A program made the translations under genes and the position numbers. From Paractinoplanes ferrugineus (lineage in GTDB: Bacteria; Actinomycetota; Actinomycetes; Mycobacteriales; Micromonosporaceae), in assembly GCF_016862195.1 (NCBI RefSeq), contig NZ_BOMM01000044.1:28336-92335 (forward strand): a DNA stretch of 64,000 nucleotides, in the 5' to 3' direction. Under the pieces are notes generated by a model that saw nothing but the letters and a program-made list of their open reading frames with translations, searched no databases and had not been told where the DNA came from. Below are positions 25,357-33,357 of this stretch, one piece after another (positions within the stretch are counted from its first letter, which is position 1; each line of letters starts with the position of its first letter).

Positions 25357-26051
25357 CGACGTCGGTGCGCACGAGGCCGGTCCGCGAGGCACCGGTCTAC
25401 GAGGCCGCGAAACGCGCGACCGACATCGTGGTGTCCGCGGTCGGCCTGCTCGCCGTCGCCCCGCTGGGCGCGGCCATCGCCTGGCGGGTCCGTCGCGAGG
25501 ACTACGGCCCGGTCATCTTCCGCGGCCTGCGGGTCGGTCGCCACGGCCGTACCTTCCGCATCCTGAAGTTCCGCAGCATGGCGATCGGCGCCGACCAGCT
25601 CGGCCTGCACGTCACCCCGGGCGACGACCCGAGCCTCACCCCCACCGGCCGGTTCCTGCGCCGGTGGAAGCTCGACGAGCTGCCCCAGCTGGTGAACGTG
25701 CTGCGCGGCGAGATGAGTCTCGTCGGGCCGCGGCCGCCCACGGTCTGGGACGCCGAGCACTACGACGAACAGCAGAAACACCTGCTTGACGTACGGCCGG
25801 GGATCACCGACTGGGCGTCCATCCGCTACCGCAACCAGGACATGCTGATCGAGGGGCGGGCCGATCCGCACGTCGCGTACTTCGAGATGATCCGCCCCGG
25901 CAAGCTGGACCTCGCCATGGCGTACGTGCAGAACCGAAGTTACGTCGTTGATCTTGGGATTCTCGGGTTGACCGCCCTGGCCCTGCTGCGCCACCCGCGC
26001 ACCGACGAACTGCTGCAACGCATGGTGACCTCGGTCCGGGCCCGCGTCTGA
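25353..26051 (+). CDS. Sugar transferase (undecaprenyl-phosphate phosphoglycosyltransferase)
   Basis: A 232-residue monotopic phosphoglycosyltransferase. One N-terminal hydrophobic segment (about 25-48) is followed by the catalytic core KFRSM, GRFLRRWKLDELPQLVNVL and MSLVGPRPP (about 69-130). It is expected to put the first sugar phosphate on undecaprenyl phosphate, starting the repeat unit. It lacks the long multi-helix N-terminus of WbaP-type enzymes and is thus a minimal form. It is coupled by an ATGA overlap to the GT2 gene, and the flippase follows 4 bp later. Confidence 0.92.
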   Translation: MTTSVRTRPVREAPVYEAAKRATDIVVSAVGLLAVAPLGAAIAWRVRREDYGPVIFRGLRVGRHGRTFRILKFRSMAIGADQLGLHVTPGDDPSLTPTGRFLRRWKLDELPQLVNVLRGEMSLVGPRPPTVWDAEHYDEQQKHLLDVRPGITDWASIRYRNQDMLIEGRADPHVAYFEMIRPGKLDLAMAYVQNRSYVVDLGILGLTALALLRHPRTDELLQRMVTSVRARV

Positions 26052-26055
26052 GACC

Positions 26056-27348
26056 GTGCCGGCGCCCCGCCTCCTGGCCCGCGTGCCCGCCAAGGTGCGG
26101 CAGGACTACCTCGCCACGTTCCTCGCCCACTGGCTGACGCTCGCCTCCGGCCTGCTGCTGTTCCACCTCGTCGCGGTCCGCGCCGGGGTGCTCGGCTTCG
26201 CCTACTACCAGATCGCCCGCGGCGTCGTCTCCACCGTGCAGCCGCTCGCGCTGTTCGGACTGGCCCAGGCACTGCACCGATACCTCCCCCGGGCCGGCCG
26301 GCGGGTCGGCCTGCTGGCCCGCCAGGCGTTCCTGCTCGAGGTCGCCACCCTCAACGTGCTCGGTCTGCTCACCATCGCGCTCGCCGACGACATCGGCCGG
26401 CTGTTCCGCATCGGCGGCGGTGCCGAGGTGCGCGCCGTGCTGGTGATGACCGCCGGGAACTGCCTGCTCACCGCGGCGGTGGCGGCCCTGCGCGGCACCG
26501 GCCGGGCCGGCCGCTCGAACCTCGCCTCGCTGGCCGGCTACGGCCTCGTGCCGATCCTCGCCTTCGCCGTCACCACCCGCATCGACGTCTTCCTCATCGT
26601 GCAGGGCGCGGCCATGGCCGCCCTGGCCTGGTGGGTCGTCGGGATGGCCGGCGACCCGGTCGGGACCAACCCCCGGCCCGCGCCGCCCCTGCGCGTGCTG
26701 GTCCGCTACGGCCTGCGCCGTACGCCCGGCGACATCGCGCTGCCGGGGCTGTTCGCCTTCCCGACGTTCTTCGTGGCGAGCACGTCACCCAGCCCCGCCG
26801 ACGTCGGCTACATCGGCTTCGCCGGATCGGCGATCACGCTGATCTGCTCGCTCTTCGGCATGCTCTCGCCGGTCCTGCTGCCCCGTCTCAGCGGCCACGC
26901 CGACGCCACCGCCGCGGCCGGGCGCGGGTTCGGCGCCGAACTGGCCCGCGGGCTACGACTGCTGCCGTTCGCCGCGGCCGGCGTGGCGGCGGTGATCAGC
27001 CTGGTGTTCGTGGTCGCGGCCACCCCGGTGCTGCGCTCGTTCCTCGGCGCCTCGTTCGTCGGCGGCGAGGACGTCGTGCGCTTCGGGGTGCCGGTGTCCA
27101 TCCCGCTCGCCATGTTCTACGCGGCGCGGCCCACCATCGACGCGCTGCGGGAGGCGCCGGTGACCGCCGGGCTGCTCGTCGGCTGCCTGGCCGCCGAGGT
27201 CCTGTGCACCCTGGGCGCGTCCCTGGTGCTGCCGGCCCTGCCGGCCGCGCTCGTCGGCTTCTGGGTGGCGGCCCTGCTGCTCGCCGGGTCCTCCTACGTC
27301 ACGCTGCTGTACGCGTTCCCGACCACGGCCCGGAAGTCGCAACCGTGA
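26056..27348 (+). CDS. Polysaccharide flippase (Wzx-like, MOP superfamily)
   Basis: A 430-residue protein with about 12 hydrophobic helices spread over its whole length and the general look of oligosaccharide translocases. It should flip the lipid-linked repeat unit across the membrane. The GTG at 26056 is 4 bp after the sugar transferase stop, and its own stop overlaps the next gene's GTG. Sequence conservation in this family is low, so the call rests on topology and position between the initiating transferase and the polymerase. Confidence 0.82.
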   Translation: MPAPRLLARVPAKVRQDYLATFLAHWLTLASGLLLFHLVAVRAGVLGFAYYQIARGVVSTVQPLALFGLAQALHRYLPRAGRRVGLLARQAFLLEVATLNVLGLLTIALADDIGRLFRIGGGAEVRAVLVMTAGNCLLTAAVAALRGTGRAGRSNLASLAGYGLVPILAFAVTTRIDVFLIVQGAAMAALAWWVVGMAGDPVGTNPRPAPPLRVLVRYGLRRTPGDIALPGLFAFPTFFVASTSPSPADVGYIGFAGSAITLICSLFGMLSPVLLPRLSGHADATAAAGRGFGAELARGLRLLPFAAAGVAAVISLVFVVAATPVLRSFLGASFVGGEDVVRFGVPVSIPLAMFYAARPTIDALREAPVTAGLLVGCLAAEVLCTLGASLVLPALPAALVGFWVAALLLAGSSYVTLLYAFPTTARKSQP

Positions 27349-28583
27349 TCGACCGGCCGCGGCCCAGCCCGATCATCGTCACGGCCGCCTTCGTCGCCAC
27401 CCTGGCCGGGCACTTCACCCTCACCCGGATCGGCCTGTCGGTGCCGGTCCTCAACGACGTACGCGTGCTGTTCTTCTCCGCCGTCCTGATGGCGTTCGCC
27501 CTGGAGATCCACCACGCCGGCTTCCACCCGCTGCACACCGACTCGGCCCGGCGCACCCTGCAGCCCGTCCTCCTGCTGTTCGGCTACCAGCTGATGTCGG
27601 CCGCGTGGGCGCCGCCCAACGCGGTCATCAACGACGTGATGGGTGACCTGATCGCGATGGTCGTGCTGGTCGTCGTCTACACCGCCCTCGCCGAATGGGA
27701 CCGCGACCGCGTCGTGGTCGTCACCATGTACCTCCAGTACGCCGCTGCCTGGCTGTACTTCGTCTACTCGGCGTCCGGGCACGGTCGCACGGCGGCCGGC
27801 CGGTGGGCGGCCTTCGGCGGCGGACCCAACGTCTACGTACGCGTCGAGGTGCTCGGCATGATCGCGGCGGCGTACTTCTACTTCCGCAGCGGCGGCAAGT
27901 TCGCCTGGCTGGCCGCCGCACCGCTGTTCCTGGTCGGCGCGATCGCCTCGGGCTCCCGGGGCGGCCTGGTCGCGCTCGGCATCATCGTGGTGCCGGCGTT
28001 TCCCAGCCTGGTCCGGTTCATGCGGCGGCACGGCGCGCTCAAGCCGCTGTCCACGCTGCCGATGGTCGGCGCCGTGGTCTGGCTGCTGTTCGGCGACCAG
28101 ATCATGCTGCTGATCAACAACCGTTACCTGGCCACCACCCTGCAACAGCGGCACACCTCGGACCGGGACGTGCTCTACGAGAAGGGCTTCTGGTTGTTCG
28201 TCGAGAGTCCGGTCTTCGGCGTCGGCGTGCACGGCTTCTACGCCATCACCAATCTCGGGCCGGGCGAGAAGTACGTGCACAACCTGCCCCTGGCGGTCGC
28301 GGCCGAGGGCGGGGCGGTGGGCGTACTCCTGCTGCTCCTGGCGTTCTGGTCGATCCGCGCGGAATACGCCCGGACCCCCAAGCCGGAGCGGTCCCGGCCG
28401 GCCCGGGCCGCCGCCTACTGCGCGATCTACATCCTCGGCGCGAGCCTGTTCTCCGGCGACTACTACGACCACCGGCTGATGTGGATCTTCTTCCTGCTCG
28501 CCACGGTCAGCCCCGCAGGTAGGCGAGGACCGCCCGCACCCGCCGGTGATCCTCGCCGTCCGGGGGCAGGTCGAGCTTGGTGA
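27345..28583 (+). CDS. O-antigen ligase/polymerase family protein (Wzy-like)
   Basis: A 412-residue polytopic membrane protein with about ten helices. A large outer loop near residues 255-320 contains RHTSDRDVLYEKGFWLF and YVHNLPLAVAAEGG; the His-Asn pair is typical of Wzy/WaaL enzymes that join repeat units. The GTG at 27345 overlaps the flippase stop. The last 26 codons lie on top of the 3' end of the opposing response-regulator gene and read as a Pro/Arg/Gly-rich tail, so the functional protein may effectively end earlier. It closes the exopolysaccharide operon. Confidence 0.85.
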   Translation: MIDRPRPSPIIVTAAFVATLAGHFTLTRIGLSVPVLNDVRVLFFSAVLMAFALEIHHAGFHPLHTDSARRTLQPVLLLFGYQLMSAAWAPPNAVINDVMGDLIAMVVLVVVYTALAEWDRDRVVVVTMYLQYAAAWLYFVYSASGHGRTAAGRWAAFGGGPNVYVRVEVLGMIAAAYFYFRSGGKFAWLAAAPLFLVGAIASGSRGGLVALGIIVVPAFPSLVRFMRRHGALKPLSTLPMVGAVVWLLFGDQIMLLINNRYLATTLQQRHTSDRDVLYEKGFWLFVESPVFGVGVHGFYAITNLGPGEKYVHNLPLAVAAEGGAVGVLLLLLAFWSIRAEYARTPKPERSRPARAAAYCAIYILGASLFSGDYYDHRLMWIFFLLATVSPAGRRGPPAPAGDPRRPGAGRAW

Positions 28584-29148
28584 GCACGCTGCCGATGTGC
28601 TTGGCCACCGCTGCCTCGCTCACCACCAGCGAGCGGGCGATCGCCGTGTTCGAGCGGCCCTCCGCCATCAGCGCGAGCACCTCCCGCTCCCGCGCGGTCA
28701 GCAGGCTCAGCGGATCCTTGCGCCGGCCCAGCAGCTGGCGGACCACCTCCGGATCCACCACCGTGCGCCCCCGCCCGACCGCCTCGAGCGCGCCGACGAA
28801 CTCGGTCACGTCGCCGACCCGGTCCTTCAGCAGATAGCCGATGCCGGCCTCCTTGCCGGAGTCGAGCAGCTCGGCCGCGTAGGTGGGCGCCACGAACTGG
28901 CTGAGCACCACCACCGGCAGGGCCGGATCGGTGGCGCGCAACGCGATCGCCGCCCGCAGGCCCTCGTCGCTGAACCCGGGCGGCATCCGCACGTCGGTCA
29001 CCACGATGTCGGGGCGGTGCTCGGCAACCGCCCGAAGCAGCGCCTGCGCGTCACCCACGGCCGCGACCACGTCATGGCCGAACCGCCGCAGCAGACCCGC
29101 GACACCCTCCCGGACGAGGATGCCGTCCTCGGCGATCACGACCCGCAA
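28507..29148 (-). CDS. LuxR family (NarL-type) response regulator
   Basis: A 213-residue response regulator. The receiver domain has acidic E7/D8, the phospho-acceptor D52 in VVTDVRMP and Lys in YLLKDRVG. The C-terminal LuxR helix-turn-helix has LTAREREVLALMAEG and NTAIARSLVVSEAAVAKHIGSVLTKL. It usually pairs with a HisKA_3 histidine kinase. None is adjacent, but one lies 2.9 kb away on the same strand (32011-33249), with two stress genes on the other strand in between. Its 3' end overlaps the polymerase gene by 77 bp. Confidence 0.93.
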   Translation of the reverse strand: MRVVIAEDGILVREGVAGLLRRFGHDVVAAVGDAQALLRAVAEHRPDIVVTDVRMPPGFSDEGLRAAIALRATDPALPVVVLSQFVAPTYAAELLDSGKEAGIGYLLKDRVGDVTEFVGALEAVGRGRTVVDPEVVRQLLGRRKDPLSLLTAREREVLALMAEGRSNTAIARSLVVSEAAVAKHIGSVLTKLDLPPDGEDHRRVRAVLAYLRG

Positions 29149-29193
29149 CGCGCGCTCCCCTCCTCGGATGCCCCGTCAAGCTACCGGCCCGGA

Positions 29194-29219
29194 CGATTGA
29201 CCGCGGCCCGGCGGGGTAC
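29194..29219 (+). promoter_or_regulatory. Putative stress-sigma promoter upstream of the DUF6582 gene
   Basis: GGGGTACGCG begins at 29213, ten bases before the ATG, with a GATT block at 29194. The same ten-base word occurs upstream of the catalase gene. Actinomycete sigma-B/H-type promoters read roughly GTTT-N14-16-GGGTA(T/C). The -35 match here is weak and the ATG is close, so a leaderless-like transcript would be implied. Confidence 0.35.
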
Positions 29220-29228
29220 GCGCCGCAC

Positions 29229-29492
29229 ATGGCCACGAAGAAGCAGACCTCGAACGAACTCGACGCCGACGAGCGCAGCGCCATGCCGGACAGCGCCTTC
29301 GCGTTTCCCCGGCTACGCAAGGAGCCGCTCAGCGACGCCCGCCACGTACGGAACGCGATCGCCCGCTTCGACCAGGTCAAGGACGTCTCCGACACCGAGC
29401 GGGACGAGGCCTTCCGGCGGATCGAGAAGGCGGCGGCCAAGTTCGGCGTCGAGATGACCGAGACGAGCTGGCACGAACTTGGCAAGCCCTGA
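29229..29492 (+). CDS. DUF6582 family small protein
   Basis: An 87-residue soluble, charged protein. It contains MPDSAFAFPRLRKEPL and DARHVRNAIARFDQVKDVSDTERDEAFRRI, which match a widespread small domain (DUF6582) found in bacteria and phages. The function is unknown. It lies just upstream of the catalase on the same strand, and both have the word GGGGTACGCG in front, so a shared stress response is plausible. Confidence 0.8.
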   Translation: MATKKQTSNELDADERSAMPDSAFAFPRLRKEPLSDARHVRNAIARFDQVKDVSDTERDEAFRRIEKAAAKFGVEMTETSWHELGKP

Positions 29493-29547
29493 GCCTTCCG
29501 GACGCGGCCGGCTCCACGAAAGGGACGAAATACTCGATTGATCTACC

Positions 29548-29572
29548 GTTAGTGACGCCCGAACCGGGGTAC
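29548..29572 (+). promoter_or_regulatory. Putative sigma-B-like promoter of the catalase gene
   Basis: GTTA (29548-29551), 15 bp, then GGGTAC (29567-29572) resembles the actinomycete general-stress consensus GTTT-N14-16-GGGTAT. It is 38 bp upstream of the preferred ATG. The surrounding bases (CGATTGATCTACCGTTAG) are less GC-rich, as expected of a promoter. Confidence 0.5.
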
Positions 29573-29609
29573 GCGGTCCACCACTGCCGACATGATGGAG
29601 GACACCCAG

Positions 29610-31877
29610 ATGGACAGCTCCAAGCCGGGGCGCGTGCTCAAGGACGTCGTCGAGGCGGCGGCGGCGAAGGTTGCCGACGCGCGGCCCGATCAAGTTCCAG
29701 GATCCCCGGGCAGCGGTGTTCCCTCGCTGGCGGAGCCGACCACCCCGCAGGACCCGCTGCCGCCGAAAAGCGAGCAGGGCACCCCCGACACGCGTACGCC
29801 CACGGGTGCCCCCACCGACGTCCCGCCGACCGCCAAGGGTCAGCAGGGCGCGTTCCTGACCACCGCCAACGGCGCGCGGCTGCGGGACACCGACCACTCG
29901 CTGAAGGCCGGCCCGCGCGGCCCGATCCTGCTGCAGGACCACCACTTCCGCGAGAAGATCACGCACTTCGACCACGAACGGATCCCCGAGCGGGTCGTGC
30001 ACGCCCGCGGCACCGGCGCGCACGGCACGTTCACCGGTTACGGCACCGCCGAGGGCGTGAGCCGGGCCGGGTTCCTCGCCAAGGGCAAGGAGACCCAGGT
30101 CTTCGTCCGGTTCTCGACCGTGCTCGGCTCGCGCGGCTCGGCCGACACAGTCCGTGACACCCGCGGCTTCGCCACCAAGTTCTACACCGACGAGGGCACG
30201 TTCGACCTGGTCGGCAACAACATTCCGGTGTTCTTCATCCAGGACGCGATCAAGTTCCCGGACGTCATCCACGCCGGCAAGCCGCACCCGGACCGCGAGA
30301 TCCCGCAGGCGCAGAGCGCACACGACACGTTCTGGGACTTCGTCTCGTTGCACACCGAGGCCCAGCACCACACGATCTGGAACATGTCGGACCGAGGCAT
30401 CCCGCGTTCGTACCGCACCATGGAGGGCTTCGGCGTCCACACCTTCCGCCTGGTCAACGAGGCCGGCGAGACGGCGCTGGCGAAGTTCCACTGGAAGCCC
30501 AAGCTCGGCGTGCACTCCCTCGAATGGGAGGAGGCGCAGATCGCCGCGGGTGTCGACCCCGACTTCCACCGCCGTGACCTCTACGACGCCATCGAGGCCG
30601 GCGCCTACCCCGAGTGGGAACTGGGCCTGCAGGTCTTCCCGGACACCCCGGACGAGACGTTCGCCGGCATCGACCTGCTCGACCCCACCAAGATCGTGCC
30701 CGAGGAGCTGGCCCCGGTTCAGGCCGTCGGCAAGCTGGTCCTGAACCGGACCCCCACCAACTTCTTCGCCGAGACCGAGCAGGTCGCCTTCCACCTGGGC
30801 AACCTGGTCCCCGGCATCGACGTCACCAACGACCCGCTGCTGCAGGGCCGGCTGTTCTCCTACCTGGACACCCAGTTGACCCGGCTGGCCGGCCCGAACT
30901 TCTCGCAGATCCCGATCAACCGCCCGCACGCGCCGGTCAACGACATGCTCCGGGACGGCTTCCACCAGCAGGCCGTGCACGCCGGCGTGGCCCCGTACCG
31001 CCCGAACTCCCTGGACGGCGGCAACCCGTTCGAGGCCGACGACGCCTCGCACGCGTTCCTCGACGTCCCGGTGGTGGTGGCGGCCGCGCCCAAGATCCGC
31101 GAGAACCCGGCCTCCTTCGACGACCACTACAGCCAGGTGCGCCTGTTCTGGCAGAGCATGACCCCGGTCGAGAAGGAACACATCATCCGGGCGTACACCT
31201 TCGAGCTGGGCAAGTGCTACGAGCAGGTGATCAAGGAACGCCAGCTCCAGTGCCTGGCCAACATCGACCCCGTGCTGTGTTCGGAGGTGGCGACCGGCCT
31301 GGGCCTGCCCGCCCCGTCCCCGACCCAGCCGCTGGCCGAGGTCGAGCCGAGCGCCGCTCTCTCCCAGGTGGGCCAGCTGTGGCCGGCCGATGGCCGCGTC
31401 ATCGGCATCGTGGTCGACGCCGAGGCCCCCGACCCGGACGTGGACGAGGTCCGCACCGCCATCTTCGCCGCCGGCATGCTGCCCCTGGTGATCGCCGCCC
31501 ACGGCGGCAAGGTGGACGGCCTCGACGTCCAGCGCACGTTCGCCACCGCCCGCTCGGTGGAGTTCGACGCCCTGCTCATCGCCGGCGCTCCCGCCCCGGC
31601 GCCGGACGCCCTCCCGGCCCGGGACGCGAAGGCCGGCTCCGGCAGCGGCCCGGCTTCCCTGGTCGACCCGCGGGTGCTCCTGCTGATCGAAGAGAGCTGG
31701 CGGCACGCCAAGGCGATCTGCGCGTGGGGCTCCGGCGCGGCCGTCCTGGACGCGGCCGGCGTCGTCGGAACCCCGGGCGTGCTGTCCGAGAACTCCGGCG
31801 AGGCCGCCCTGGCCGCCCTCCAGCAGCTGCTCCCGGCGCACCGCGTCTGGGAACGGTTCCCGGCCACGGTCAGCTGA
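29610..31877 (+). CDS. katE: Large-subunit heme catalase (HPII/KatE type)
   Basis: A 755-residue monofunctional catalase. The distal His is in RVVHARGTGAHG and the distal Asn in GNNIPVFF. The proximal heme Tyr is in RLFSYLDTQ followed by NFSQIPINRP. The extra C-terminal flavodoxin/GATase-like domain (about 590-755) makes it the large clade 2 type, matching E. coli HPII in length. The start at 29610 is preferred over in-frame ATGs at 29592/29595 because GGAGG (29597-29601) sits 8 nt upstream of it. It destroys hydrogen peroxide in the cytoplasm. A sigma-B-like promoter and a strong terminator frame it. Confidence 0.96.
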   Translation: MDSSKPGRVLKDVVEAAAAKVADARPDQVPGSPGSGVPSLAEPTTPQDPLPPKSEQGTPDTRTPTGAPTDVPPTAKGQQGAFLTTANGARLRDTDHSLKAGPRGPILLQDHHFREKITHFDHERIPERVVHARGTGAHGTFTGYGTAEGVSRAGFLAKGKETQVFVRFSTVLGSRGSADTVRDTRGFATKFYTDEGTFDLVGNNIPVFFIQDAIKFPDVIHAGKPHPDREIPQAQSAHDTFWDFVSLHTEAQHHTIWNMSDRGIPRSYRTMEGFGVHTFRLVNEAGETALAKFHWKPKLGVHSLEWEEAQIAAGVDPDFHRRDLYDAIEAGAYPEWELGLQVFPDTPDETFAGIDLLDPTKIVPEELAPVQAVGKLVLNRTPTNFFAETEQVAFHLGNLVPGIDVTNDPLLQGRLFSYLDTQLTRLAGPNFSQIPINRPHAPVNDMLRDGFHQQAVHAGVAPYRPNSLDGGNPFEADDASHAFLDVPVVVAAAPKIRENPASFDDHYSQVRLFWQSMTPVEKEHIIRAYTFELGKCYEQVIKERQLQCLANIDPVLCSEVATGLGLPAPSPTQPLAEVEPSAALSQVGQLWPADGRVIGIVVDAEAPDPDVDEVRTAIFAAGMLPLVIAAHGGKVDGLDVQRTFATARSVEFDALLIAGAPAPAPDALPARDAKAGSGSGPASLVDPRVLLLIEESWRHAKAICAWGSGAAVLDAAGVVGTPGVLSENSGEAALAALQQLLPAHRVWERFPATVS

Positions 31878-31932
31878 CCCGCTCCGGCCCGCCCGCGCTC
31901 GTCACCCCGCACGCTCGTCACCCGCCGCCTCC

Positions 31933-31978
31933 GCGCTCGTCACCCGCCGCCCCGGCGGGTGGCGAGCGCTTCATTTCC
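31933..31978 (+). terminator. Strong terminator after the catalase
   Basis: A 16-bp stem (31933-31948 with 31954-31969, one G-U pair) and a 5-nt GCCCC loop are followed by TTCATTTCCC. The left arm lies in a region where GCTCGTCACC recurs three times. Confidence 0.75.
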
Positions 31979-32010
31979 CTGCGGGCGAAGCTCCGGTGCG
32001 GGCCCGGGGG

Positions 32011-33249
32011 TCAGGGCGGCACGGGAATCTCCACTCGCAGCAGTGTGGGACCGCCCGGCGGGCTGGACAGGGCCACCGCGCCGTCGACCGCGGCAACCCG
32101 GTCGGCGAGTCCGATCAAGCCCGACCCCCGCGACGGATCCGCGCCGCCCCGCCCGTCGTCCCGAACCTCGAGGACGATGCGGCCGGCCACCACCTCGGCG
32201 CTGACCACGGCACGCTGGGCCGAACTGTGCTTGGCCACGTTGGTCAGTGCCTCGGTGACGACGAAATAGGCCGTTACCTCGACCTGCGACGGCAGCCGGC
32301 CGGACAGGCGGACGCACACCTCGACCGGCAGCGGGGCGGCCGCCGCGACCTCGTTCACCGCCGCCGCCAGGCCCCTGTCGGTAAGCACCTTCGGATGGAC
32401 CCCGCGGATCAGCTCGCGCACCTCGGTCAGGGCCTGCTTGGCCAGCTCATGGGCGTGCGACACCTGCTCGGAGGCCGCCGAGCCGGCCGGCAGCTCCAGG
32501 CGGGCCAGGCCGAGCTGGATGGTCAGCGCGACGAGCCGCTGCTGGGCACCGTCGTGCAGGTCGCGCTCGATGCGCCGCCGTTCCAGCTCGAACGCGTCGA
32601 CCAGGCGCGCCCGGGACTGGGTCACCTCGACCAGCTTGGCGTCGGCGTCATGGACCCGCGGCGCCAGGATCGCCCGCGCCATGGCCGCCCGCGCCCCCGC
32701 CCAGGCGGTCACCGGGTAGGCCGCGACGATCGCCAGCGGCACCCCCACCAGGGCCATCGGCAGCGTCCGGGACAACGGCTCGTCGTCGATGTAGATCGGG
32801 CCGGCGAGAAACATCAGGGGCAGGTAGACAGCGGCGGCGACCACGACCGCGTCCATCCAGCACAGCATCAGCGCCGACAGCATCGTGTAACCCAGCTCGC
32901 GCCACGTCGCCTGCTCCCGCAACCGCAGCGTCACCCACGCCCGGACGCCCGCGTGCGGGGCCGGCCGGTGCGGGTCGGGCAGCGCGACCTGGTCGACCAG
33001 ACGCATGCGCCGCCGCTCGAGCCGGCCGACCGCCACCCCGGACAGCGCGGTGGCCACATAGCCGGCGATGCCGATCACCACCACCGACAGCACGAGGCCC
33101 GCGACCAGCAGCCCCAGGACGGCGAGGAACGTCGCGATCCCCAGCATCGCTCCGCCGGCCAGGTAGGCCAGGGACCGCCAGGGCCAGGCCGACCGCAGGA
33201 ACTCCGTCGGCCGCATCGTGAGCGCTTCGAGCGCGTTGCGAACCGGCAT
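32011..33249 (-). CDS. Sensor histidine kinase, HisKA_3 family
   Basis: A 412-residue kinase. N-terminal membrane helices (about 27-75 and 125-190) are followed by a HisKA_3 dimerisation segment with the phospho-accepting His in ERRRIERDLHDGAQQR (near 228). A HATPase domain follows with VTEALTNVAKHS (N box), RDDGRGGA and GSGLIGLADRV (G boxes). It presumably senses an envelope signal through its membrane region. The cognate regulator is normally adjacent and downstream; here the nearest NarL-type regulator is at 28507-29148, beyond the catalase. It is divergent from an ABC exporter, with a palindrome in the shared promoter. Confidence 0.94.
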   Translation of the reverse strand: MPVRNALEALTMRPTEFLRSAWPWRSLAYLAGGAMLGIATFLAVLGLLVAGLVLSVVVIGIAGYVATALSGVAVGRLERRRMRLVDQVALPDPHRPAPHAGVRAWVTLRLREQATWRELGYTMLSALMLCWMDAVVVAAAVYLPLMFLAGPIYIDDEPLSRTLPMALVGVPLAIVAAYPVTAWAGARAAMARAILAPRVHDADAKLVEVTQSRARLVDAFELERRRIERDLHDGAQQRLVALTIQLGLARLELPAGSAASEQVSHAHELAKQALTEVRELIRGVHPKVLTDRGLAAAVNEVAAAAPLPVEVCVRLSGRLPSQVEVTAYFVVTEALTNVAKHSSAQRAVVSAEVVAGRIVLEVRDDGRGGADPSRGSGLIGLADRVAAVDGAVALSSPPGGPTLLRVEIPVPP

Positions 33250-33283
33250 GGGGCGACGCTACCGGTGGCGGACTCGTTTGTCG

Positions 33284-33322
33284 GTAGTGCTGGATATACC
33301 TCGGAACTACATCCAGCTCTAC
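33284..33322. promoter_or_regulatory. 12-bp inverted repeat in the kinase/ABC divergent promoter
   Basis: GTAGTGCTGGAT (33284-33295) and ATCCAGCTCTAC (33311-33322) match in 11 of 12 positions as an inverted repeat with a 15-bp spacer. Their centre lies about midway in the 108-bp gap between the histidine kinase and the ABC operon. It looks like a binding site for a dimeric regulator such as a NarL/LuxR response regulator. Confidence 0.55.
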
Positions 33323-33357
33323 TGTGCCCACTGCTCCGGACCGGTTAGCTGATCGCC

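Noticed and set aside
23173..25392. 739-codon frame antisense to the BY-kinase and GT2 genes
   Set aside because: No domain recognised, and it covers three clearly functional plus-strand genes.
29592..29612. ATG at 29592 or 29595 as the catalase start
   Set aside because: No ribosome site upstream, whereas GGAGG between these codons and the ATG at 29610 is at ideal distance from the latter.
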